Shown here piece by piece: positions 1-7,188 of a DNA stretch of 30,758 bases. The DNA is from an uncultured Collinsella sp. (GTDB taxonomy: Bacteria; Actinomycetota; Coriobacteriia; Coriobacteriales; Coriobacteriaceae). Where the stretch lies: the NCBI GenBank assembly GCA_937989795.1, contig CALKBB010000206.1, forward strand, positions 1 through 30,758. Direction: 5' to 3'. The notes under the pieces are model-generated. The model was not told the DNA's origin. It made no database searches and saw only the letters and a program-made list of their open reading frames with translations. The number at the start of each line of letters is the position of its first letter. Position 1 is the stretch's first letter. The position numbers and the translations under genes were made by a program.

Positions 1-2149
1 CCGCGATATCGGAGAACTCGTTGGTCATCTGCGTGTTGGTATGCTCGATGGAAGGCGCCGAGCTCAGCAGGGTCGCCGCCGCCACGCTTTCCACATGGCG
101 TTGAGCCAGAACAGGGTTGCCATAGCGGGCGAAGATGACCTCGCCCTGCTCGGTGAGTTTGAAACGGCACTTGACGGAGCCGACCGGCTGTGCGAGCACG
201 GCGCGGTTGGCCGGGCCGCCGCCACGGCCCACGGCACCGCCGCGACCGTGCATGAGCACCAGGTCGATATCGTTCTTCTCTGCCCACTTGGCGATGCGCT
301 CCTGCGCGGAGTGCAGCGCGAGCATGGCCGTGGTAGGACCGGCATCCTTGGAAGAGTCGGAATAGCCCAGCATGACCTCCATGCGGCGGTTGGTCTGGGC
401 AAGGCGCTTTTGCACCACGGGTAGCGTAAGCATCTGATCGAGCACGTCGACGCAGCCCTCGAGGTCCTCGAGCTGCTCGAACAACGGGATCACGTCGAGC
501 TCGGGGACATCCTCCTCGTGTGCAAAGGACAGGTGCGCCAGCTCAAAGACGTCGGCCACATGCTGAGCGCTCTTGGTAAACGAGATGATGTAGCGGTGCG
601 CCATCTTCTTGCCGTAGCGCTTTTGGATGGAGCCGATAGCGCGGAAGGTATCGATGACCTCGCGCGTCATGGGCTGCAGGTCGCCATGGATACCGTTCTC
701 GTGGATATCCTTAAGGGCGCGGGCATGCACCACGGAGTGCTGACGGAACTCCATCTCGACCATATGGAAGCCGAAGGACTCGACCTGCCAGATGATGGTT
801 TGGACCGGGCCGTAGGCAGCACGGACGGCACCGCAGGCGGCCAGCGAACGCTGGACGACGCGCAGGTCATCCAGGAACTCGTCGGCGCTGTGGTACATGG
901 TGTCGGTGATACGACGGACGGTGGCGTTCAGGCGGTCGGCCATGACGAGCATGACGGCGCGATGCGGCTCGTGCTCGGAGATCAGCTCGGCGCGGGCCGT
1001 GTAACGAGGGCTCATCTCGACCTGATGGTTCCACAGGTTAATGAGCTCGGCCGACGGCTTGCTGTAGGTAGCCTCGAGCGTGAGGTTGCGGCCGATGTGG
1101 CGGCACTTGTCCTCGAGCTTGAGCACCATGTGCGTAAAGTACTTGGCGGCGACCTCACGGCTCACCTTGGCGGTGACGTTGGGGTTACCGTCGCGGTCGG
1201 AACCGATCCAGCTGCCGGGATGGAAGAACGCCGGGCACAGCGGCGGCACAGTACCGGCCTTGTCGCCCAGCACCCAATCGTCAAAACGACGATAGATAAC
1301 GGGGATAACGTCGAACAGCGTGTTATCGAAGATGTCGATGATGGTATCGGCTTCCTCGACCGGCGTGGGCTTCTTGAGCGCGATGGGACTCGTACGCACC
1401 AGGGCGTCGATCTCCTGCAGCATATGGCGCTCGTTCTCCACCAGGTCGGAGCCGCCCAGACGCGGACGCTCCTCCAGCAGGTTGGAGATACGGCGGATCT
1501 TGCCCTCGACGGCCTTACGACGGGCCTCGGTGGGATGTGCGGTAAAGACAGGGTGGAACTCGAGCTTGTCGAGCAGCTCGTTGGCACCCTCGGCACCCAG
1601 CTCATTCACCAGCTGGTGATAGGCAACGGTAAGCTCGTTGGCAGGATCGACCTCGGTATCGGTCGACGCACCGGCCTCGCGCTCGCGCAGCTGCGCCACA
1701 CGGTAGTTCTCCTCCGACAGGTTTGCCAGATGGAAAAAGCTCGTAAAGGCGCGAACGATGACCTGCTGCTTATCGAGCGGCAGGCTGTCGATCAAATCGA
1801 CGACCTCACGAAATGCCACGGCAGTGGGCTCGTCGGCGGTGGGCACGCCCTGCTCGTCGACGGCTTCGTCGGCAGCGCAGGTACCGGGGTTGCCGGCATT
1901 GACCACAATCTCGGCTGTCAAAATCTTGTCGAACAGGTCCGCGATCTCGGGATCATACTCGCTAAGCACACGGCGCTCCAGGCGCAAGAACAGCGCCAGA
2001 TTGTCGCGCAGCTCCTCGGGGATCTCGATCTCGGCGAGACGCTCCCTGGACTCGGCATTCGAGCCGATTCGGTTAACGAGGCGGTTGACCACGGCAGCGA
2101 CGCGCGCCGCGGCTTCGGGTACAGACTGGTTGCTTAGGTTCTCAGCCAC
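1..2149 (-). CDS. ppc: Phosphoenolpyruvate carboxylase, 3' end cut by window edge
   Basis: Carboxylates phosphoenolpyruvate with bicarbonate to oxaloacetate and phosphate, replenishing C4 acids in the cytoplasm. The minus frame is open from a GTG at 2147-2149 to base 2 (716 codons); about 200 C-terminal residues lie outside. Translating it gives the family's catalytic blocks: FTAHPTEARR (catalytic His near residue 205), GSWIGSDRDGNPN (from about 312), EVMLGYSDSSKDAG (591-604) and HGRGGAVGRGG (634-644), followed by FKLTEQGEVIFARYGN. The catalytic His is some 65 residues further from the start than in the Escherichia coli enzyme, so the N-terminus is longer. The GTG start is supported by GGAGG seven bases upstream. 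It follows hisS in the same direction, but it has its own -10 box and a hairpin separates the two. Identity is certain from the motifs; the allosteric C-terminus cannot be judged. Confidence 0.96.
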   Translation of the reverse strand, partial: MAENLSNQSVPEAAARVAAVVNRLVNRIGSNAESRERLAEIEIPEELRDNLALFLRLERRVLSEYDPEIADLFDKILTAEIVVNAGNPGTCAADEAVDEQGVPTADEPTAVAFREVVDLIDSLPLDKQQVIVRAFTSFFHLANLSEENYRVAQLREREAGASTDTEVDPANELTVAYHQLVNELGAEGANELLDKLEFHPVFTAHPTEARRKAVEGKIRRISNLLEERPRLGGSDLVENERHMLQEIDALVRTSPIALKKPTPVEEADTIIDIFDNTLFDVIPVIYRRFDDWVLGDKAGTVPPLCPAFFHPGSWIGSDRDGNPNVTAKVSREVAAKYFTHMVLKLEDKCRHIGRNLTLEATYSKPSAELINLWNHQVEMSPRYTARAELISEHEPHRAVMLVMADRLNATVRRITDTMYHSADEFLDDLRVVQRSLAACGAVRAAYGPVQTIIWQVESFGFHMVEMEFRQHSVVHARALKDIHENGIHGDLQPMTREVIDTFRAIGSIQKRYGKKMAHRYIISFTKSAQHVADVFELAHLSFAHEEDVPELDVIPLFEQLEDLEGCVDVLDQMLTLPVVQKRLAQTNRRMEVMLGYSDSSKDAGPTTAMLALHSAQERIAKWAEKNDIDLVLMHGRGGAVGRGGGPANRAVLAQPVGSVKCRFKLTEQGEVIFARYGNPVLAQRHVESVAAATLLSSAPSIEHTNTQMTNEFSDIA

Positions 2150-2193
2150 GTTTCCTCCCATTCCTCCTTCTATGCACGTAACATGCGGTATTC

Positions 2194-2199
2194 ATTATA
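2194..2199 (-). promoter_or_regulatory. -10 box of the ppc promoter
   Basis: Reading the minus strand, a perfect TATAAT lies 45 bases before the ppc start codon. It would give a leader of roughly 37 bases carrying the GGAGG ribosome site. No good TTGACA-like -35 is present at 16-18 bases, which suggests dependence on an activator. Confidence 0.5.
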
Positions 2200-2209
2200 G
2201 GCGCTTGAG

Positions 2210-2253
2210 AAATACTTTCGACACTGATTGCGCTTTACCACACAAAAGTATTT
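2210..2253. promoter_or_regulatory. Spaced inverted repeat over the ppc promoter
   Basis: AAATACTTT (2210-2218) and its exact reverse complement AAAGTATTT (2245-2253) are 26 bases apart. One half lies in the spacer just upstream of the ppc -10 box and the other upstream of the expected -35. This placement is typical of a site for a dimeric regulator. No regulator can be named. Confidence 0.35.
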
Positions 2254-2313
2254 TCTGCATTGCAAGGGTTTTTGCCCCAAATGGTCGTATTTCTCGGTGG
2301 GCGGCATACGTAA

Positions 2314-2349
2314 ACGGGGGCATTCCGCATAAAAGCGAAACACCCCCGT
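2314..2349 (-). terminator. Hairpin between hisS and ppc
   Basis: ACGGGGG (2314-2320) pairs with CCCCCGT (2343-2349), with an inner CGC/GCG stem around an ATAAAA loop. It lies 58 bases past the hisS stop and before the ppc promoter. There is no real U-run after it, so its efficiency as an intrinsic terminator is doubtful. Confidence 0.4.
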
Positions 2350-2406
2350 AACAATCGCTCTCCATGAGCAGGGCACGTTAGCAGGCCCGAAGCTCAAAAA
2401 GATGCG

Positions 2407-3726
2407 CTACAGGCGCTCGCGAACCGCCTCGACGACGTTGTCCAGATCGGCGAGCACCTCGTCATGGCTCTGCATGTCGCGCACCTTGACCTTGCCGGCG
2501 GCAAGCTCGTCGCCGCCCAGGACCAGGATGAGCTTGGCGCCTACCTTATCGGCTTGCTTAAACTGGGCCTTGAGCGAACGACCCTGATAGTCGGCCTCGG
2601 TCACGATACCTGCGGCGCGAAGCTCCTGCGTAATGGCAAAGACGTTCTGACGCAGCTCCTTGCCGGCGTTGGCGACATAGACGCACGGGGCCTCATCGGC
2701 ACCCAAATCGCTGCCAAAGGCCTGCAGGGCCAGCAGGGCGCGCTCAAAACCGACAGCAAAGCCGACGCCCGCCGTGGGCTTGCCACCCTCGAGCTCGACC
2801 AGGCCATCGTAGCGGCCGCCGCCGCCGATGGAGCCGACGCCGGCGCCAGGGGCCTCGACCTCAAAGACAGTACGGGTGTAGTAGTCCAGGCCGCGCACCA
2901 AGGTGGGATCCTCGACATACTCGATACCGGCGGCATCCAGATAGCGCTTGACCTGCTCGTAGTGCTCGCGGCACTCATCGCACAGGTTGTCACCCATCAG
3001 CGGAGCCTCGGCCATGATCTCGCGGCAGTGGTCGTTCTTGCAGTCGAAGGCACGCAGCGGGTTGAGCTCGGCGCGCTCGCGGCACTCATCGCACATCTCG
3101 TCGGCGTGATCGAGGATGAACTGCTTAACCTGCTCGCGATAAGCCGGACGGCACTGGGCGTCACCCATCGAGTTGATGAGCAGACGAAGCTTGGAAAGAT
3201 CGAAGCCCAGGCGCTTGTAGAACTCCATGAGCATGATGATGCACTCGGCGTCTGCCGCCGGATCGGGAGCGCCGAGCCACTCGATGCCCACCTGGTGGAA
3301 CTGGCGCAGGCGGCCCTTCTGGGGACGCTCGCCGCGGAACATGGCCTCGGCGTAGTAAGCCTTAAACGGCGTGGAGCCCTGGGGCACCAGATTGTTCTCG
3401 ACGACGGCGCGCACCACGCCGGCCGTGCCCTCGGGGCGAAGCGCCAGGCGCTGCTTGGGCTTGAGTTTGGTGTCGGTGCCCTCGGTAAAGACGCGCTCCA
3501 GGTTGGCACCGCTGAACACGCGGAACATTTCCTTGCGCACGACGTCGGTCGACTGGCCGATACCGTGGACAAACACGTCAACCTGCTCGATCGCGGGCGT
3601 CTCGATGGGTTTAAAACCAAACGGCTCGAACACGCCGGCCGCAATCTGCTGCATCTTTTGCCAGGCGCGCATCTCGGCGCCGATAAGGTCGCGGGTTCCC
3701 TCCGCCTTCTGTGCCTGCATGGGCAA
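2407..3726 (-). CDS. hisS: Histidine--tRNA ligase
   Basis: Class II aminoacyl-tRNA synthetase that charges tRNA-His with histidine using ATP. The 439 residues match the usual length. Visible motifs are LALRPEGTAGVVRA (residues 94-107), motif 2 FRGERPQKGRLRQFHQVGIE (130-149), the histidine-specific LVRGLDYYTRTVFE (276-289), GGGGRYDGL (301-309) and motif 3 GFAVGFERALL (322-332), followed by the C-terminal anticodon-binding domain. The central insertion (211-252) has three pairs of cysteines (212/215, 229/234, 249/252), resembling the Cys-rich insertion of many bacterial enzymes. The ATG start has AAAGGTG about eight bases upstream. The stop is TAG. It stands alone, separated from its neighbours by hairpins. 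No T-box leader motif was found upstream. Confidence 0.98.
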   Translation of the reverse strand: MPMQAQKAEGTRDLIGAEMRAWQKMQQIAAGVFEPFGFKPIETPAIEQVDVFVHGIGQSTDVVRKEMFRVFSGANLERVFTEGTDTKLKPKQRLALRPEGTAGVVRAVVENNLVPQGSTPFKAYYAEAMFRGERPQKGRLRQFHQVGIEWLGAPDPAADAECIIMLMEFYKRLGFDLSKLRLLINSMGDAQCRPAYREQVKQFILDHADEMCDECRERAELNPLRAFDCKNDHCREIMAEAPLMGDNLCDECREHYEQVKRYLDAAGIEYVEDPTLVRGLDYYTRTVFEVEAPGAGVGSIGGGGRYDGLVELEGGKPTAGVGFAVGFERALLALQAFGSDLGADEAPCVYVANAGKELRQNVFAITQELRAAGIVTEADYQGRSLKAQFKQADKVGAKLILVLGGDELAAGKVKVRDMQSHDEVLADLDNVVEAVRERL

Positions 3727-3785
3727 ACACCTTTCTTTTGTATCGCGTCATAGGTAGTGGACATTATACGGCACAAAGCAGCAAC

Positions 3786-3845
3786 GCGGCGGCGCGCCTG
3801 ACCGAACGAGGGTATGGGGACTCGTTCGGCCAGACGCGCCGCCGC
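3786..3845. repeat. Long hairpin, 25-base arms
   Basis: Arms 3786-3810 and 3821-3845 are reverse complements with two mismatches (ends GCGGCGGCGCG and CGCGCCGCCGC) around a 10-base loop. It is the first of three consecutive hairpins between the MFS remnant and hisS. It is too GC-rich and lacks a T-run, so it looks more like a palindromic repeat than a terminator. Confidence 0.7.
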
Positions 3846-3852
3846 TGTTTGT

Positions 3853-3914
3853 GATCCCTTTTCCTCCGTCCCCTTCGGATCACGTGATCTGTTGGGGACG
3901 GAGGAAAAGGGATC
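3853..3914. repeat. REP-like palindrome with TCCGTCCCC core, copy 1
   Basis: Arms 3853-3873 and 3894-3914 are a perfect 21-base inverted repeat containing CCTCCGTCCCC / GGGGACGGAGG. The 20-base centre includes a second perfect palindrome, GATCACGTGATC (3878-3889). The same core words, including GATCC, recur in the palindrome at 12336-12420. This indicates a dispersed intergenic repeat family such as REP sequences mobilised by a RAYT-type transposase. No transposase gene is in the window. Confidence 0.75.
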
Positions 3915-3933
3915 GTCCTTTGGCCTGCGGCGA

Positions 3934-3979
3934 CCTTGGAAACCGAATGATGGTACGAGCATCCATTCGGCTTCCAAGG
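3934..3979. repeat. Third hairpin of the cluster, 16-base arms
   Basis: Arms 3934-3949 (CCTTGGAAACCGAATG) and 3964-3979 (CATTCGGCTTCCAAGG) are complementary with one mismatch around a 14-base loop. It lies 45 bases downstream of the truncated transporter's stop. It could end that transcript, but has no T-run. Confidence 0.6.
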
Positions 3980-4023
3980 CGGCCACGGACAGAACGGGAC
4001 GAACAGAAGAGAGCGACGGACGT

Positions 4024-4473
4024 CTACTCCCCCGCCACGCACGCGCGCAGCTTGGCGGCGATGGGCTCGGATGCCAGCAGGAACACGAGCATGACCACGG
4101 AGCACGCCAAGCACACGATCCAGGTGCTCGCAAAGGAGCCCGAGACGGCAAAGAGCACGTAGACCTGCCACAGCTCACCGACAAAGCTCATGCCGGCAAG
4201 CACCGCCGAGGTAGCGATAACGGTGAGCGAGCCCAATACGCGGCCACTCACCTTATCGGCAACATGGCCGATAACGAGCGAACCCACGACGCTCACTACG
4301 GTGGAGATGGCATTGGAGATGTTGTACTGCGCAAGGGAAATGCCCAGGTCGCTGACGATCAGCGGCTGGAATAGGCTCATGCAGTTGACGAAAATCGTGT
4401 AGCACGTGGCCATGATCACGAAGCCGGAGGCCACCACGAGCCAGCCGGGGAAGAACTTACGCTGCTGGGGCAT
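4024..4473 (-). pseudogene. MFS transporter remnant with in-frame central deletion
   Basis: The 149 residues begin like a complete major facilitator protein. After a short cytoplasmic start, FFPGWLVVASGFVIMATCY forms TM1, TM2 follows, then motif A in the TM2-TM3 loop (GHVADKVSGR, residues 69-78), and TM3-TM4 up to about residue 112. It then passes directly into TWIVCLACSVVMLVFLLASE and a basic tail, which looks like a final TM12 and C-terminus. An intact family member has about 400 residues, so roughly 250 central residues appear to be missing without loss of frame. The start has AGGAG four bases upstream, so it may still be translated. Transport function is unlikely with about five helices. 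An alternative is a genuine small membrane protein, which is less likely given motif A. Confidence 0.65.
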
Positions 4474-4544
4474 ACTGCTCCTTATTTAACAAACGAATAG
4501 CCGGCGCAGGGGCCGGTAGTGCCCAAGATTGCCTTGAAAGACAA

Positions 4545-4569
4545 GGGCATAGGCCTTACGGCCATGCCC
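4545..4569 (-). terminator. Hairpin after the M20 amidohydrolase
   Basis: GGGCAT-A-GGCC (4545-4555) pairs with GGCCATGCCC (4560-4569) around TTAC with one bulged base. It lies 27 bases past the amidohydrolase stop. On the minus strand it is followed by TTGTCTTTC, a weak T-rich stretch. TTGCCTT/AAGGCAA words outside it could lengthen the stem. Confidence 0.45.
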
Positions 4570-4595
4570 GCAGGCTTGAAAGGCAAGGTTGGGTG

Positions 4596-5888
4596 CTACC
4601 GGTGGTCGGCGATATAGCCCAAAGCGACGGCGGTATAAGCCGCAGCACCGAGCGGCAGCTCGGCATCGTTAAAACGTGCCTTGGGATGGTGCTGGGCAAA
4701 GCGTTCGTCCGTGTCGGTTACGGCCGCGCCCACGGTAAAGTACGCACTCGGAATCTCGCTCGAGATAAGCGCAAAGTCCTCACTCGCCATGGCATGGAAA
4801 AGCGGCAAGAAAGCCGCCTTGGGCAGCACTGCGCCCACGTAGCCAAGCGACGCCTGAGTCATATCGCTGTCGAGTACAAGCGGCGGAACATCCGAAAGCG
4901 TCTCGATGGTCGCCGGCGTACGATAGGTCGTAGCAACGCCGTTAACGACCTCCGCGATGCGGGTCTTTAGGTGAGCCATGAGCTCAACATCAAAGCCGCG
5001 CAGCGTTCCCTCGAGCACGCAGGTGTCGGGGATGACGTTGGCCGCCAAGCCGCCGGCGAACTTACCAACGGTAAGTGCGACTTCCTTGGCCGCCGGCACC
5101 TCGCGGGAGATAAGCTCCTGGAGCGCCAGGTGCACGTGGACGCCGGCCGTGATGGGGTCGATGCAGATCTCGGGGCTGGAACCGTGGCCGCCCTTGCCCT
5201 GGAGCGTGATGCGGAAACCGTACACACCCGAGAGCGCCGGGCTGCCGTAGAGCACCAGGCCAAGCGGCGACTGGCTGTTGACATGCATGGCAAAGGCCGC
5301 CTGAGGGCGCGGGTTCTCGAGCAAGCCGTCGGCGATGGCAGCGCGTGCTCCCTCAAAGGTCTCCTCGCCCGGCTGGAACAGCAACTTGACGGTAGCGTTG
5401 GCCTCCACAAGCTCGGCCTCGCGGGCCTTGAGCAGGCGCGCCGCACCAAGCAGGGCCGTCGCGTGCATATCGTGACCGCAAGCATGCATGCAGCCATTGG
5501 TGGATGCAAAGGGCTCGCCGGATTCCTCGACAACGGGAAGGGCATCCATATCGCCTCGGAGCATGACGACCGTTCCGGCCTGCTCGTCCTTGCACGTGCC
5601 ATTGCCCTGAGCGGCCGCACCGGCACCGATCAGGCCAACGACGCAGGAACCGTCGACTAGCGTGGTATGGGGGATGTCCATCTCGTCCAGACGTGCCTGG
5701 ATATAGGCAGACGTCTGCGGAAGATTGTTACCCAGCTCGGGCATCTGGTGTAGATCGTGTCGCCATGCAGCGAGCTCGTCTGCAAAAGCCTGAGCTTCTG
5801 CGACAAGACCGTCACCGATAGCGGCCTGCGCCGCCGCGGTGGCCTGGGGCGCTGGTTGCGGTTGAAAATCGGACAGAGCTGATGCCAT
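4596..5888 (-). CDS. M20 family metallo-amidohydrolase (M20D type)
   Basis: Predicted cytoplasmic di-metal hydrolase that removes acyl groups from N-acyl amino acids or related amides. The 430 residues show the family's signatures: RGDMDALPV (111-119, catalytic Asp), HACGHDMHATALLG (135-148, metal Cys and His), FQPGEETFEG (171-180, catalytic and metal Glu pair), AMHV near 201, GKGGHGSSP of the dimerisation domain, and MASEDF near the C-terminus. The presence of Cys and GHD is typical of the hippurate/IAA-amino-acid hydrolase branch. The start chosen at 5888 (MASALSD) has GGAGG six bases upstream; the reading frame extends another 26 codons without such a site. It follows the DMT transporter gene, but a good terminator separates the two. 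The true substrate is unknown. Confidence 0.9.
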   Translation of the reverse strand: MASALSDFQPQPAPQATAAAQAAIGDGLVAEAQAFADELAAWRHDLHQMPELGNNLPQTSAYIQARLDEMDIPHTTLVDGSCVVGLIGAGAAAQGNGTCKDEQAGTVVMLRGDMDALPVVEESGEPFASTNGCMHACGHDMHATALLGAARLLKAREAELVEANATVKLLFQPGEETFEGARAAIADGLLENPRPQAAFAMHVNSQSPLGLVLYGSPALSGVYGFRITLQGKGGHGSSPEICIDPITAGVHVHLALQELISREVPAAKEVALTVGKFAGGLAANVIPDTCVLEGTLRGFDVELMAHLKTRIAEVVNGVATTYRTPATIETLSDVPPLVLDSDMTQASLGYVGAVLPKAAFLPLFHAMASEDFALISSEIPSAYFTVGAAVTDTDERFAQHHPKARFNDAELPLGAAAYTAVALGYIADHR

Positions 5889-5918
5889 AGAAGCCCTCCA
5901 GTAACGTTTTTGCAGCAC

Positions 5919-5940
5919 GCACTTTGATAGCGTAAAGTGC
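5919..5940. promoter_or_regulatory. Small inverted repeat before the amidohydrolase gene
   Basis: GCACTTT (5919-5925) and AAAGTGC (5934-5940) form a 7-base inverted repeat 30 bases upstream of the start codon. It lies where a promoter would be expected, so it may be an operator or an mRNA hairpin. No clear -35/-10 pair was found around it. Confidence 0.25.
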
Positions 5941-5965
5941 AAGGTACAACTGTAAGGGCATGACA

Positions 5966-5991
5966 TAAAAATGCCGCCCTGGGAGGGCGGC
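5966..5991 (-). terminator. Intrinsic terminator of the EamA-type transporter gene
   Basis: GCCGCCCT (5973-5980) and AGGGCGGC (5984-5991) form a perfect 8-base GC stem with a three-base loop. On the minus strand it is followed by ATTTTT. It lies just past the transporter stop at 6004. Confidence 0.88.
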
Positions 5992-6003
5992 GCAACAAGT
6001 TGT

Positions 6004-6987
6004 TTACAATTGCGGGTGTGATTTTCGGCGCAAGAAATCGAAATGCGTCTCGCTCAAGATAATCGAAAGAAAGATGAGCGCGAAGCCGGCGAGCAGGCGC
6101 GAGGTGAGCGCCTCCCCCATCAGCAGCACCGAGAACAGCACGCCCGAAGGCGACTCCATCGAAAGGAGCAGTGAGCCCGTCGAGGCCGAGACATGCGCCA
6201 AGCCGACGTTTTGGATGAGCAGAGCCGCGCATGTGCAACCAACCGAGAGAAACGCCATCGCGCTGATAAAGCTCGGCGTCCACACGGACAGAGGCGCTTG
6301 GGTCTCGAATAGCAGCGACGTTGCCAGGCTCAGCACGCCGTTGCCCACAAACATCCAAAACGTGATGACGTTGATGTCCATTTTGCGACCGTACTTGGCA
6401 GTCACCGCCATCTGGATGGCGAAAAAGACCGCACCCGCCAGCGTAATGACATCACCGATGTTGAATTCAACGCTATCGAGCGCCACCAAGCCAATGCCCG
6501 CCAAGCACAGCAGCGCCGCGCCCAGGTTATAGCGGGTGAGTTTTTCGCCGCTCAGAAAATAGCTCGCGAACGGCACAACGATGCAATACGTGCCCGTCAA
6601 AAAAGCATTCTTGCCCGCCGTGGTGTGCGCCAGACCGACTGTCTGCAGGGCGTAGGCGGCCCACATAAGTGCGCCCATGCCAAGTCCGACGATAAGGTTG
6701 CGGGCGTTGAGGTGCGCGATGATGCGCTTGTGGAAGATGAAAAACATGACCAACGCCGCAGGCAGAAAGCGCACGTAGAGCAGTTCGAACACCGGAATGG
6801 TGTCGAGCGCGTCCTTCATGGTCGTAAAGGAGTAGCCCCAGACGACTGCCACCGAAAGCAGCAGGACTTTCCAGAACAGCGGCGAGCGAGCGCCGGCGCC
6901 GCGGGAGGTGCCGCCCGCGCCCAGGTCCTCGCGAGCAACAGGGCTATCGGGCATCATTTCGATATTGTCAGTGGCATGCTGGGCCAT
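6004..6987 (-). CDS. DMT-superfamily (EamA) transporter
   Basis: Predicted inner-membrane exporter of small metabolites or drugs. The 327 residues carry a hydrophilic N-terminal tail of about 38 residues and then ten hydrophobic segments in two homologous halves, as in EamA proteins. Typical features are VVWGYSFTTMKDALDTIP at the first helix, the RFLPAALVMF stretch of TM2, LQTVGLAHTTAGKNAFLTG in the first half, and VGLAHVSASTGSLLLSMESP in the second half. The last helix is followed by the basic tail LRRKSHPQL. The start at 6987 has GAGG eight bases upstream. The gene is monocistronic, with terminators on both sides (7055-7091 and 5966-5991). Substrate cannot be deduced. Confidence 0.88.
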   Translation of the reverse strand: MAQHATDNIEMMPDSPVAREDLGAGGTSRGAGARSPLFWKVLLLSVAVVWGYSFTTMKDALDTIPVFELLYVRFLPAALVMFFIFHKRIIAHLNARNLIVGLGMGALMWAAYALQTVGLAHTTAGKNAFLTGTYCIVVPFASYFLSGEKLTRYNLGAALLCLAGIGLVALDSVEFNIGDVITLAGAVFFAIQMAVTAKYGRKMDINVITFWMFVGNGVLSLATSLLFETQAPLSVWTPSFISAMAFLSVGCTCAALLIQNVGLAHVSASTGSLLLSMESPSGVLFSVLLMGEALTSRLLAGFALIFLSIILSETHFDFLRRKSHPQL

Positions 6988-7054
6988 AGGGCATCCTCGC
7001 GCTCAATCTGGGCGTGGTGTCCGCACGCGCATGGCTGCGTGCCGCCTCATGGTC

Positions 7055-7091
7055 AAATAAAAGCAGGGCGCACCGGACCCCCGGCACGCCC
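7055..7091 (-). terminator. Terminator of the YhgE gene pair
   Basis: GGGCG-CA-CCGG (7066-7076) pairs with CCGG-CA-CGCCC (7081-7091) across a small internal mismatch. On the minus strand a T-rich GCTTTTATTT follows (7055-7064). It lies about 100 bases past the stop of the second YhgE gene, with nothing else in that gap (6988-7188). Confidence 0.6.
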
Positions 7092-7188
7092 CGCTACTGT
7101 AGCAACAACCAAGCAGCCCGTGCAATTCACTACGCTAAAGCATCGGGTTGGAAGATCTCGATGTTCCGACGGCGTTTACGTTGCTGAA

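Noticed and set aside
518..2137. Long plus-strand open frame of 539 codons
   Set aside because: It is antisense to ppc, whose minus frame carries all the catalytic motifs; the plus translation has no recognisable domain and reflects high-GC codon structure.
2170..2397. 75-codon minus-strand frame between hisS and ppc
   Set aside because: It runs across the ppc -10 box, inverted repeat and hairpin, has no ribosome site and no recognisable product.
3786..3979. CRISPR array
   Set aside because: The repeats are inverted, of different sequence and not regularly spaced; no cas gene is near.
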